NCBI GenBank assembly: GCA_034472185.1
Contig: JARBAK010000001.1
Coordinates: 310,001-374,000 of the forward strand
DNA from: JARBAK01 sp034472185
GTDB lineage: Bacteria > Pseudomonadota > Alphaproteobacteria > Rickettsiales > Midichloriaceae
Reading direction: 5' to 3'
Length of the DNA stretch: 64,000 nucleotides
How positions within the stretch are numbered: the first letter of the stretch is position 1; each line of letters starts with the position of its first letter. Both the position numbers and the translations under genes were made by a program. Shown piece by piece: positions 7,920 to 16,506 of this stretch. The notes beneath the pieces were generated by a model, which saw only the letters and a list, made by a program, of their open reading frames with translations, ran no database searches and was not told the DNA's origin.

Positions 7920-10070
7920 CTATACTACAGGTATCCCCACCCTCACCGAAAAAGTCGTAGAAGGTTCTAAACCCTTGGCTTTAAGGTAACTTTTCTTTGC
8001 TGAAAATTCCACCCTCAGACAATCATTGGTATAACGTACACCCGCCATACGCAATACACGCCCTCCAGCATCTCCGTTTGAAAGTTTACCAAACCTTTGC
8101 CTTAACCCTAGACCAAACATCCAAGATTTATTCAATTTATACCACATATCACCACCCGCTTCTTGATTGTAGGCAGAATTTTTTATAATTCCAGAGTTTT
8201 TATTAAAAAAAGTATAATCTAATCCAAGCTGCACTTTAGTTAGATCCACAGATGCATCTAATTCATGATGTGAGAACTTAAAGGGATACAAGCTCGGAAA
8301 CCATGATCTATTTGTAACAACAGATCGACCCAATTGAATTGCAGTATACAATACATATAGATGATTTAGACCACTATACTGATTCTTAGCCAATAAAAAT
8401 TCAAAACTGCCATCTCTCATATGCCACTCACCCCTTACTCCATACTGTATAAAATCAAGAACATCTTCATATTTTTGATAATAGTCAGTACGAACCCCAG
8501 GATTAAATACTGAGAAAGGATCAAATTCCCCATCCCATAGCGACAGATGGTTATTAAGCTTATTTGAAGCTGTAGTAAACTTAGTGTTAATTATAGGATC
8601 AAGAACAAATACACCTGATGTACTATTTCTGTATAATGGCCAATGTAAAAGTGCACCTAGCGTAGGCACAAGCAAAGTAGTATCATCCATATCTTCCCTC
8701 AGTGTCCTTGCTATTAGCGCAGGTTGCAGCTCCATTTTATGCCCATATTCAGACGTTATAATACTGTCAAGTCCCACGCTTAGATTCAACACACTATACC
8801 CAAATTGGAGGCTTGATTTCGGGATATTGTAGCGCCTCTGTAAATTCACGAAATTTCCATTAAGAAACACATAGGAATCTTCTTCAAAAAATGAACCAAA
8901 AATCTTTGGCAAAGTTACCGCATGTTTACGTACGAATAACGTTCTAGGCAGTATAAAATTTTCAGAGCATTCATTATTCAATCTTAAGTTTTGTAATGAG
9001 ATACCTTCAAATAAGAAGAATTTATTTTTTGCTAGAGAATCAAGATAAACCTTACTTATAAATATATCATCCTCGCTTATCTGATATTTTTTTAAAAAAA
9101 AGCTATCTTTGTTTACTAACCGCTTAACGTTAAAAGCAAGCTCCATAGGCATACCCTTAATTTCTCCTAGATTAAATTTACCTATAGTTTCCAAATAACC
9201 GACGTATTTTTTGATATCACTATCTTTAGTAATATCGTACTTGAAATAATATCCGCCATTCCCGAGAAGATGGCGTATCTCCTGACTCATAAAAACAGGA
9301 TGCTTAAAAGAAAAGTATGGGACTATTATAGTGTCTAAATTTGGAGCTAATGCGATGTAATATGGCGATCCTAAACTCATCCCTCCCTCCTTACTATTGT
9401 ATAAAATTTTCGGTGCAAGAAAGCCACTTTTCCTCTTCACATTGAAAGAAGGCAGGGATATATAGGGCGTATACAGCATTGGTACACCCATAAACTCTAC
9501 ATAAACATTATGGTATGCAATACAGTTCTCATTCAAGTCTACTACCGCTCGCTGAGCCTTTAACTGCCATAAACCGTATTTCTTATCTCCTCGTTTATAG
9601 CATTGCTTACATTGAGAGAAAAACACATGATCTAGTTCATACACATTACTCGAAAGCCTTACGTCATCTGCAGTAAGTAACATGCGATCTAAACTTAACC
9701 TAGATCGAACGTTGATTAACCGAGCAATATCGCTCTTATAGTTAACCTGTGCACTATCTACAAAATGAATATTACCGCTCTTTCTCTCTAAAATTATAAC
9801 ATTTCCTTCGAAAAGAAGCGTATTCTCAGCAATTTTATATAGAATTTTGTCTGCAATGATCCTATATTGTATTAATTCCACGTCTACATTGCCGATCGCA
9901 ATGGTATCACCCTTTGAAGTATATGATATTCTATCGGCTTCTACTACTATAGTATTAGCTATGCCCCTCCGAATACCGTGTGCATAGTGCGTATGTATAA
10001 CACATAACAATACTATTAATGTTAACCATACTCCCACCCCTAAATACCTCTTCACAAAAACTTTACGCAC
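7920..10070 (-). CDS. lptD: LPS-assembly outer-membrane protein LptD
   Basis: LptD forms the outer-membrane barrel, with lipoprotein LptE, through which LPS reaches the cell surface. The 716-residue protein has an N-terminal signal peptide (MRKVFVKRYLG then a hydrophobic core), a periplasmic OstA/LptA-like jellyroll region (IVVEADRISY, GNVDVEL, ADKILY), and the characteristic MLYTPYISLPSF segment before the long beta-barrel domain ending in an aromatic-rich terminus. Cysteines are few (CKQC near residue 145). Its presence implies LPS on the surface, unlike Anaplasmataceae, which lack it. Confidence 0.93.
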   Translation of the reverse strand: MRKVFVKRYLGVGVWLTLIVLLCVIHTHYAHGIRRGIANTIVVEADRISYTSKGDTIAIGNVDVELIQYRIIADKILYKIAENTLLFEGNVIILERKSGNIHFVDSAQVNYKSDIARLINVRSRLSLDRMLLTADDVRLSSNVYELDHVFFSQCKQCYKRGDKKYGLWQLKAQRAVVDLNENCIAYHNVYVEFMGVPMLYTPYISLPSFNVKRKSGFLAPKILYNSKEGGMSLGSPYYIALAPNLDTIIVPYFSFKHPVFMSQEIRHLLGNGGYYFKYDITKDSDIKKYVGYLETIGKFNLGEIKGMPMELAFNVKRLVNKDSFFLKKYQISEDDIFISKVYLDSLAKNKFFLFEGISLQNLRLNNECSENFILPRTLFVRKHAVTLPKIFGSFFEEDSYVFLNGNFVNLQRRYNIPKSSLQFGYSVLNLSVGLDSIITSEYGHKMELQPALIARTLREDMDDTTLLVPTLGALLHWPLYRNSTSGVFVLDPIINTKFTTASNKLNNHLSLWDGEFDPFSVFNPGVRTDYYQKYEDVLDFIQYGVRGEWHMRDGSFEFLLAKNQYSGLNHLYVLYTAIQLGRSVVTNRSWFPSLYPFKFSHHELDASVDLTKVQLGLDYTFFNKNSGIIKNSAYNQEAGGDMWYKLNKSWMFGLGLRQRFGKLSNGDAGGRVLRMAGVRYTNDCLRVEFSAKKSYLKAKGLEPSTTFSVRVGIPVV

Positions 10071-10200
10071 AAAGCCCCTGATTTATTTATTGATTTTATC
10101 TATGCTTCAAGTTATGTGTATACATTCAAAATTATTTAGGCGCAAAGGATCGGTGTTGTTTATTAAGTGATCACAGAAATTGATGCTAAGGCAGAAATAA

Positions 10201-10398
10201 ATGTCCAAATTAAAAACTAAAAGTAGCGTAAAAAAAAGATTTTCTCTTACAGCTGGAGGGAGTGTTTTGGCCTCACAAAGGGGAAAGCGGCATAATATGC
10301 GGAAACGCACGCATAGACACCTTAGAGAACAGCGCGGAACTGTCGTCTTGTGTAGTGAAGAAACAAAGCGTATAAAACATTTTATGCCCTATGGTTAG
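10201..10398 (+). CDS. rpmI: 50S ribosomal protein L35
   Basis: A small basic large-subunit protein of 65 residues. The start MSKLKTKSSVKKRF, the central GKRHNMRKR and the C-terminal HFMPYG are typical of L35. It pairs with rplT 59 bases downstream, but infC, which usually precedes rpmI, is absent: lptD lies divergently upstream. The 130-base gap between the two genes must hold both promoters; I found no convincing -10/-35 pair. Confidence 0.96.
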   Translation: MSKLKTKSSVKKRFSLTAGGSVLASQRGKRHNMRKRTHRHLREQRGTVVLCSEETKRIKHFMPYG

Positions 10399-10457
10399 TA
10401 GGAGCACGTGTGTGTTATATGCATGTTGTAATTTGAACTATAAGCTAAGTTAGAAAA

Positions 10458-10829
10458 GTGGCTAGAGTTAAAAGAGGAGTGCCTGCAATGCAAAGGCACA
10501 AAAAAGTACGAAAACAAGCGAAGGGCTATATTGGTCGCTCAAAAAATTGTTTCAGGATAGCTATCGAAAAGGTAGAAAAGGGCTGGCAGTACGCTTATCG
10601 TGATAGAAAGTGTAGGAAACGTGAGTACAGAGGGCTATGGATACAGCGTATCAACGCCGCTGTAAGGGAACACGGTTTAGTGTATTCGCAATTCATGAAC
10701 TCTATAAAGAAAGCGGGAGTGCTTTTGAATAGAAAAGCATTGGCAGAGATTGCTGTGCGCTCACAGGAGACATTTTTGCAATTTATTGCTTTAGCTAAAG
10801 CAAAACCTTCTGATGCATGTAATGAGTAA
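10458..10829 (+). CDS. rplT: 50S ribosomal protein L20
   Basis: L20 is an early-binding 23S rRNA protein and, in some bacteria, a translational repressor of its own operon. The product begins MARVKRGVPAMQRHKK and contains GYIGRSKN, YAYRDRK and WIQRINAA as expected. It uses a GTG start at 10458. pheS and pheT, common downstream genes, do not follow. Length (123 residues) is normal. Confidence 0.97.
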   Translation: MARVKRGVPAMQRHKKVRKQAKGYIGRSKNCFRIAIEKVEKGWQYAYRDRKCRKREYRGLWIQRINAAVREHGLVYSQFMNSIKKAGVLLNRKALAEIAVRSQETFLQFIALAKAKPSDACNE

Positions 10830-10944
10830 AAGATTACGTTTTGGGAGGGTCGAAGAGTAGTTTTTAGCGGTTTGTTTTGTAATAATGGAGGAGAAAGACA
10901 ACCCAGGGTCTGAGACCAGAAAGATATACGTAGCATGAGCATTA

Positions 10945-10968
10945 TTGCTTTTATTCAAATAGAAGCAA
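10945..10968. terminator. Strong hairpin downstream of rplT
   Basis: A 10-bp stem with one G-U pair and the loop TCAA lies 116 bases after rplT and 87 bases before the GST-like gene. There is no T-tract on either side, so it may be a factor-dependent terminator or mRNA-processing hairpin rather than a classical intrinsic terminator. Confidence 0.35.
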
Positions 10969-11055
10969 CATGTGGATTTGTTATTGTAATGTCATTGGAG
11001 ACAATATCAGAAGCCTAGGAAGCAGCCTCCGTGTATATTGGTCAGGGTCCTATAA

Positions 11056-11733
11056 ATGATATTGTACCACCATACACTCTGTCCAGCCTCGCGAATGATG
11101 AGGGTGGTATTTAGAGAGCTTAAGTTTGACATTCAACTTGTTGAGGAAAGATTTTGGGAGCGACGTGAGGAGTTTTTGAAATTTAGCCCCGCCGCTCAAA
11201 CTCCCGTTATAATACATAAAACCTTTAGTATAGTGGGTATTTACGCTACATTAGAGTACTTAAGGGAGTGCAGTATATCACTCCAACATGAGGCAACAGA
11301 AAGGTTATGGGGGAAATCCATAGAGCAAAGATCCAGGGTAAGATGCCTCGTCGAGTGGTTTCACCATAAGCTACATAACGAAGTTACCAAACATATATTA
11401 TACGAAAAAGTGATTAGGGTACTTTCCAATGGAGGGGCTCCCAATTCAGGCGCTATAATTATAGCAAAGCGTAACCTACAGCAACACATTGCATATATTA
11501 ATCACTTACTTATGCAAAATTGCTATTTAACAGGAGATACGCCTAATATAGCAGATTATGCAGCAGCAGCACATATATCTTTATTAGATTTTGTCGCTGA
11601 TATGAGGTGGAATTTACATAGAGTCAAAGAGTGGTATTCTCTCATAAAATCTCGCCCTTTTTTCAGGATCTTATTAGACGATAGGGTATCTTGCGTATCT
11701 CCCCCCATACACTACAGTAATCCAGATTTCTGA
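11056..11733 (+). CDS. Glutathione S-transferase-like protein
   Basis: The N-terminal 80 residues show a thioredoxin/GRX-like fold with LYHHTLCPASRMMRVVFRELK and the cis-proline motif (QTPVI), followed by an all-helical C-terminal domain with the N-capping motif NIADYAAAAHIS. This is the two-domain layout of GST-family proteins. The catalytic residue is unclear; the CPAS cysteine or nearby serine are candidates. Substrate unknown. The ATG at 11056 has no ribosome-binding site; other starts are possible. Confidence 0.75.
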   Translation: MILYHHTLCPASRMMRVVFRELKFDIQLVEERFWERREEFLKFSPAAQTPVIIHKTFSIVGIYATLEYLRECSISLQHEATERLWGKSIEQRSRVRCLVEWFHHKLHNEVTKHILYEKVIRVLSNGGAPNSGAIIIAKRNLQQHIAYINHLLMQNCYLTGDTPNIADYAAAAHISLLDFVADMRWNLHRVKEWYSLIKSRPFFRILLDDRVSCVSPPIHYSNPDF

Positions 11734-11775
11734 TTTGGATAATATAACGCTGATAATCCAATCTTATTGAAAATT

Positions 11776-14700
11776 ATGCCTAAAATACAATCCATAAGAG
11801 ATACTCTTTACACACTCGACCATAAGTTATCTAACGTTACAGAATATGTAATGTCTAAAACTGACCATATAGCACAAAAAATCCGCACCATTGAAGATAA
11901 AATAACGCTAGACAATGCCAAAATTGCTATATTTTCTTCTCTCTATACAAAAATGCAAGCATTACACAATGCAGCAGGAAATCTAACCAGCACATCCTAT
12001 GGAAGATCCGATCTCTTTAACAATAAAGTCATTAGTCCCGTAGGTATAACTAAAGAAAAATTCCTACAATATTTGGACATAGATATAAACGATATGTTTT
12101 CTGTAAAGCAAGATACGTATCAAGTTACAATAAAATCCTTCGCCAAACCCGCTAGTATGGAAAGCATCAATTTTTCCAATACAAAGGCAAGCGTTACACA
12201 AAGTGCAGCAGGGAACAATCCCTTTCTATTCAAAGAAGGTACTATAAAAATAGGTATAGAAAATAATTTAACAAAGCTCAGCTGTGCTAAAGGCGATGCA
12301 TTTGAGTTCACCGACCCAGATGCGCCACTAATCTATTATGCTACTTGCCTTAATAATACCATACAACCAGGTACCTTCTGGATCAATAATACCCCTATTC
12401 AATTAACCAATACAGAAACTTTGTATAGTTTAGCACAAAAAATCAATGCAACTTTAGTCAATAGTGTAACGGCATCAGTTACCAAAGGCAGCAATAACAA
12501 TTTCTTGTTCGAACTCCGCTCCGCTAATATCGGCGCACAATTTAGATATGATGTAGAAGATCCAGACAATATCTTCGGAGGTGCGACATTTACATCAACA
12601 GTAACGCCAGATTTAAATTTTTGGGATACAGTTCCAATAAATTTAAGTGTAGGAGATTCTCTAGCATCAATAGCCCAAAAGATCAATGCGTTACAATCCC
12701 AAACATATATTAATGCTAATATTCTCAAAAAGGATACAAGTGCATATACACTATTAATACAATCGCAATATAGTGGGATAGAAAACACCTTCAAAATTTT
12801 CGATAGCCTCTCCCCTACCAATATACTAAACGGCTTCAGTAGCGGACTCGTAACTATGGATGTGTTCCGTACCTTTTCAAATACCCAAGAAGTCATGCGT
12901 AGTATACGGTTCCCTGATACTGATATAACTCCAGTGGTACAAACTGGCACAGATCCATTTCTCTTCGCTCCAGGAAACCTCTATATAATAATCAACAATA
13001 ATCTCAAGTTCTTAAGTTGTCCCTCAGATGCCGCAAGTATTGTCTATTTTGATTCAAATTCCTCTGCGATTATTGACAACAATCAGGTTTCTTCATGCTT
13101 TAATAATAAATTCAATCCAGGCTCCTTCTGGATCGCAGGAATAAAAATAAATTTAGAGTCAAATGATAGTCTAGAGGATATAGCCCAAAAAATAAACAAT
13201 GCTTCTTTATCAGTTTCAGCTAAAATTAAGTCAACTACCTCTGGCTTTTCCGTTTATTTATTTTCTAAAAATATTGGTAAAGAATTTGATTTCACGGTCA
13301 ATGACCCTCTCTTTGTATGGGGGGGAGCTCAATTTCTATCCCCTCAATCTCCTGAATTATTAGATAAAAGCCAAGTGACATTAACTGGGGGAGATAAATT
13401 GGTGGATGTAACAAATAAAATTAATGCCGTTTCTAGCGACACCAACGTTGGAGCTACTATGATTGCAGATGACAGCCAATACAGGCTCCTGCTACAATTT
13501 GGTAGTTTAAATCCAAACCCAGTCTTAATATATGATGGAACCATATTGGATGGCATCAACAAAGGAGTAGTTACACAAGATGTATTTAATACAAAACTTA
13601 CATCAATTATCACTGCTGCTTCTAATGCAAACTTTACCATTAATTCTGCTATATTTAATAAACCATTAAATACCATCACTGACGTAATTCCTGGGCTTAT
13701 AATACGCTTAATAAGCACATCGCCTGAAGCAACTAGCATAGGATTTAAAATAGCTCCTGATATAGAAGCCGCACTGAAGGGTACAGTCAATTTTATCGAC
13801 ACTTATAATGACTTGAGAAAATTTATCATTCTGCAACAGCTAAGGGGGGAAGATGGACGATTTATAGAAAAGGCACAAATAGCCAACAACGGTAATGTGC
13901 TGCAAACATTCGCACCTATACTCAGCAACACTGCCATACAGATTGTGGGCAGTAATATAGGCATCATTAGTACCACACAACCATCTAAGTATGATAGTAA
14001 AGGAACAGTAACAGAACCTGAATATGCTAATCTCTTAGCGTTAAATCAAGATATCTTTTTTAGCACCTTGATAAACAACTACGAAAACCTGAAAAAGGCC
14101 CTTAGCTATTATTTCACTTCCTCTTCACCGAATTTCAACATTCCTCCTCTAAGAAGCAACATAAAGATTGGTGGAGGTAAGGTATGCAATTATATAGTAA
14201 ATGTAGACGTACAGCGCGCAATACAAGCAACACAAACAGTAAATATCACTATTGCCAATATAACAACTCCAGTAACAACTGATAACCCTCAGCTAGAACG
14301 ATTTATTGCCGGCACTTTTTATATTAATAATTGCCCAGTTACTCTGTCAGTAAATGATACATTATTAGATATAGCGCATAAAATAAATGCTACTACTCCG
14401 TGTTCCAGAACTTATACTACAATCGCTGAGATTGTCCCAAATGTGTATACTCTCGCACTCTCAAGTACTATTCCATCACTCAAAGATCAGAAATCTCAAT
14501 ACCCTTACCCTATTCAAATAACAGATCTTACAAAAGTAAGAAATTCTTTGTTTATACCCGTATCAACAAAGCAAAGAACAAATGACTTCGCATCTGTTTC
14601 TGATATGAAGGCAGGCACTATCACTATCAATGGTATTTCAATTGTTCTGGAACGAGGCAGTACCTATAGTGAATCTCTTAACAATGCAGTAGAAGGATGG

Positions 14701-15369
14701 GCCACTGTCATAAACAGCTATCAAAGTACAACGCATGTATATGCCCAAAAATATGAAAATGACAATGCATCGTTTTACTTGAGCTTTACATCTGTCACTC
14801 CCTCTATGAATGAATTGGATTTCGTAATAATGGATACAACAAATATCTTGAATTTACAAAATCCTGAAGTTGCTCAACAAGGAACGAAATTTTTGAATAC
14901 TCCGGATATTGCGGAAATTTTCGTTAACACTGCAGATGGTAATTCAACCCAGAAGGCTACTTCGTTTGTAATAAACTCTATGAGTAACACTTCTTGTAGT
15001 GGAATCATCAGTATAACAAATTTACCAAATGAACAACTTACTATCAAAAACATGAGCATAGCATATACTGGTTCGGGAGTTGAGGGAAATGCCACGATAA
15101 CAGCGGAGCAAGGAGGCGCAGAAACTTTATACAATGCGATTAATCCGTTCATTGATACCATAGGAGGCAGCATACCTATACAAATAAAGGCATTACAATC
15201 TCATATTGTACAAAATAATAGAGAAAAAAATAGGTTAGAACAGTCCCTTTCTAAAGCAAAAAAAGATGCGGAAAAACAATTCGCTAAAATGCAGTCAATG
15301 CTGCAGCAAGGACAAAACCTAGAATCCATGCTCTCCCACGTGCAAGCTACTTTTAATAACGAACTTTAG
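11776..15369 (+). CDS. fliD: Giant FliD-like flagellar filament cap protein
   Basis: FliD (HAP2) caps the flagellar filament. The N-terminal helical region, a domain near residue 670 (GTVNFIDTYNDLRKFI) and the C-terminal coiled coil (residues about 1130-1195) match FliD. The middle is swollen to give 1197 residues, against roughly 450-700 usually. It carries repeated 'flagellin IN'-type motifs (pattern GTFWINN...SLAQKINA) near residues 199, 284, 450, 532, 845 and 946. Residues from about 148 and from 393 form a tandem duplication offset by 245 residues. A TTG at 11767 is in frame, but ATG 11776 is likelier. No flagellar neighbour is present. Confidence 0.72.
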   Translation: MPKIQSIRDTLYTLDHKLSNVTEYVMSKTDHIAQKIRTIEDKITLDNAKIAIFSSLYTKMQALHNAAGNLTSTSYGRSDLFNNKVISPVGITKEKFLQYLDIDINDMFSVKQDTYQVTIKSFAKPASMESINFSNTKASVTQSAAGNNPFLFKEGTIKIGIENNLTKLSCAKGDAFEFTDPDAPLIYYATCLNNTIQPGTFWINNTPIQLTNTETLYSLAQKINATLVNSVTASVTKGSNNNFLFELRSANIGAQFRYDVEDPDNIFGGATFTSTVTPDLNFWDTVPINLSVGDSLASIAQKINALQSQTYINANILKKDTSAYTLLIQSQYSGIENTFKIFDSLSPTNILNGFSSGLVTMDVFRTFSNTQEVMRSIRFPDTDITPVVQTGTDPFLFAPGNLYIIINNNLKFLSCPSDAASIVYFDSNSSAIIDNNQVSSCFNNKFNPGSFWIAGIKINLESNDSLEDIAQKINNASLSVSAKIKSTTSGFSVYLFSKNIGKEFDFTVNDPLFVWGGAQFLSPQSPELLDKSQVTLTGGDKLVDVTNKINAVSSDTNVGATMIADDSQYRLLLQFGSLNPNPVLIYDGTILDGINKGVVTQDVFNTKLTSIITAASNANFTINSAIFNKPLNTITDVIPGLIIRLISTSPEATSIGFKIAPDIEAALKGTVNFIDTYNDLRKFIILQQLRGEDGRFIEKAQIANNGNVLQTFAPILSNTAIQIVGSNIGIISTTQPSKYDSKGTVTEPEYANLLALNQDIFFSTLINNYENLKKALSYYFTSSSPNFNIPPLRSNIKIGGGKVCNYIVNVDVQRAIQATQTVNITIANITTPVTTDNPQLERFIAGTFYINNCPVTLSVNDTLLDIAHKINATTPCSRTYTTIAEIVPNVYTLALSSTIPSLKDQKSQYPYPIQITDLTKVRNSLFIPVSTKQRTNDFASVSDMKAGTITINGISIVLERGSTYSESLNNAVEGWATVINSYQSTTHVYAQKYENDNASFYLSFTSVTPSMNELDFVIMDTTNILNLQNPEVAQQGTKFLNTPDIAEIFVNTADGNSTQKATSFVINSMSNTSCSGIISITNLPNEQLTIKNMSIAYTGSGVEGNATITAEQGGAETLYNAINPFIDTIGGSIPIQIKALQSHIVQNNREKNRLEQSLSKAKKDAEKQFAKMQSMLQQGQNLESMLSHVQATFNNEL
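12214..13600 (+). repeat. Intragenic tandem duplication in the fliD-like gene
   Basis: Two diverged copies of a unit of about 245 codons start at 12214 (NNPFLF) and 12949 (TDPFLF). Both contain, in order, NNLxxLSC, an acidic stretch, NPGSFW/QPGTFW with an IN motif, a segment NIG(A/K)xFxxxVxDP...GGAxF, a second KINA motif and a closing (T)xDVFxT. The copies align along their whole length at protein level, with small length differences near the end. Confidence 0.75.
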
Positions 15370-15383
15370 TATTTATAGAACAG

Positions 15384-15408
15384 GAATAGTATTACAATAA
15401 TACTATTC
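15384..15408. terminator. Bidirectional hairpin between fliD-like gene and atpF
   Basis: A perfect 11-bp stem with a three-base CAA loop starts 14 bases after the fliD-like stop and lies before the convergent atpF end. It has no T-tract, but its position between two converging genes and its perfect pairing support a terminator role. Confidence 0.5.
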
Positions 15409-15519
15409 AGCACATCAAAACTCCCCAAACTACTTTTAAAGGACCACTATCAATACCCCATCCTAAAGCAAGTAATATATGCTTCCCTGTATTAAATTTG
15501 AGAAGACCATTAGAGAGAT

Positions 15520-16011
15520 TTAATTCCAAAGCTTCCTGAGCGCATCCCTATTATGCTCTAAAATCTTTATATGATCTTTTTCTTGAAGCTTATCTAACCA
15601 TTCACTTTCTACAAGTTTTAATACAGAAAGAACAACATCTCTTCTAAAATCCTCTATAAGTAACGCATCCTGCCGCATTCTGTGCATTTCTACTAACTCC
15701 TCACCTCTCTGCGCTACAGAAGCTAATTTAGCCTTCGCTTCGTTCGCTATAGTCTCCGCTTCTTTTCGCGCACATTTTATCATTTCCTCTCCATTTTTTT
15801 GAGCTAGAGCATACTCACTCTGCAAGCCCGACAAAGTCCTCTCAGCATCAGACTTTAATTCAACTGTCTTATCTAATTCATCAAGAATTTTTTGTATTTT
15901 GGTATCCAAAACACGGAGAATAGCTGTCTTAAGAAATTTATACCCACCTATAACAAGCACTCCAAAAGATAATACGAGCAGCACACTCTCATTTAACATA
16001 ACCATATACAT
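15520..16011 (-). CDS. atpF: ATP synthase F0 subunit b
   Basis: Subunit b forms the peripheral stalk that holds F1 against F0 rotation. The 163-residue product has one N-terminal membrane helix (ESVLLVLSFGVLVIGGYKFL) and a long charged, alanine-rich coiled coil, with a C-terminal region that should contact delta. It follows the b' gene by 35 bases on the same strand. Two b-type genes in tandem are typical of alphaproteobacteria. Which of the two is called b is by order and length. Confidence 0.85.
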   Translation of the reverse strand: MYMVMLNESVLLVLSFGVLVIGGYKFLKTAILRVLDTKIQKILDELDKTVELKSDAERTLSGLQSEYALAQKNGEEMIKCARKEAETIANEAKAKLASVAQRGEELVEMHRMRQDALLIEDFRRDVVLSVLKLVESEWLDKLQEKDHIKILEHNRDALRKLWN

Positions 16012-16046
16012 CCACCTTAATTAATAATAATAGAAGCTTTCGGTCA

Positions 16047-16496
16047 CTAATACTTGTTAATAGCTAGCTCCACAACACGATTCTTGATATCTTCAACTAT
16101 CCCTGGCAATTCTGCAATGAGTAAATTGCGTTTATGTTCCATTTCTTTTTCATATTGCTCAACATATAAAGCAAACGCCCTATCTACTTCTGCAAATTTT
16201 TCAGCCACCAATAAGCCCGCATAAGTAGTAGCCTTCTCTCGTATAGAATCCGCTTTAGTTTTCATATCGAGGATTAAACTTTCTGTCTTAGCTCGCATAG
16301 CCTTGGCTTCCTTCAGCAATTCTGTAGCCCTCGCAAGATTTCCGCTTATAATTTTCTCTCTCTTATGCACATGCGCACGTAGTTTCGGTATAAAAACTAA
16401 GACATTCAAAAAATACAATGCGCAAAAGACAACAGCAAGCCACAGAATTTGCGGTACAAAGTATGCGGTATCTAACTGCGGTATTATAGTGGACAT
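16047..16496 (-). CDS. atpG: ATP synthase F0 subunit b'
   Basis: The second peripheral-stalk subunit. From the ATG at 16496 (MSTIIPQLDTAYFVPQI) it is 149 residues, with one membrane helix (WLAVVFCALYFLNVLVFIP) then a charged coiled coil. The FVPQILWL motif before the helix is typical of alphaproteobacterial b'. An in-frame ATG at 16529 would overlap ctpA by 23 bases; the downstream start leaves a 10-base gap and is preferred. The gene name atpG (also atpX) is used for b' in related bacteria. Confidence 0.87.
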   Translation of the reverse strand: MSTIIPQLDTAYFVPQILWLAVVFCALYFLNVLVFIPKLRAHVHKREKIISGNLARATELLKEAKAMRAKTESLILDMKTKADSIREKATTYAGLLVAEKFAEVDRAFALYVEQYEKEMEHKRNLLIAELPGIVEDIKNRVVELAINKY

Positions 16497-16506
16497 ACGT
16501 ATGCGC

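Noticed and set aside
10900..11055. Possible signal recognition particle RNA between rplT and the GST-like gene
   Set aside because: GGAAGCAGCC and GGTCAGGGTCC are SRP-like words, but their order and spacing do not build the conserved apical helix, and the 3' end would touch the next start codon.
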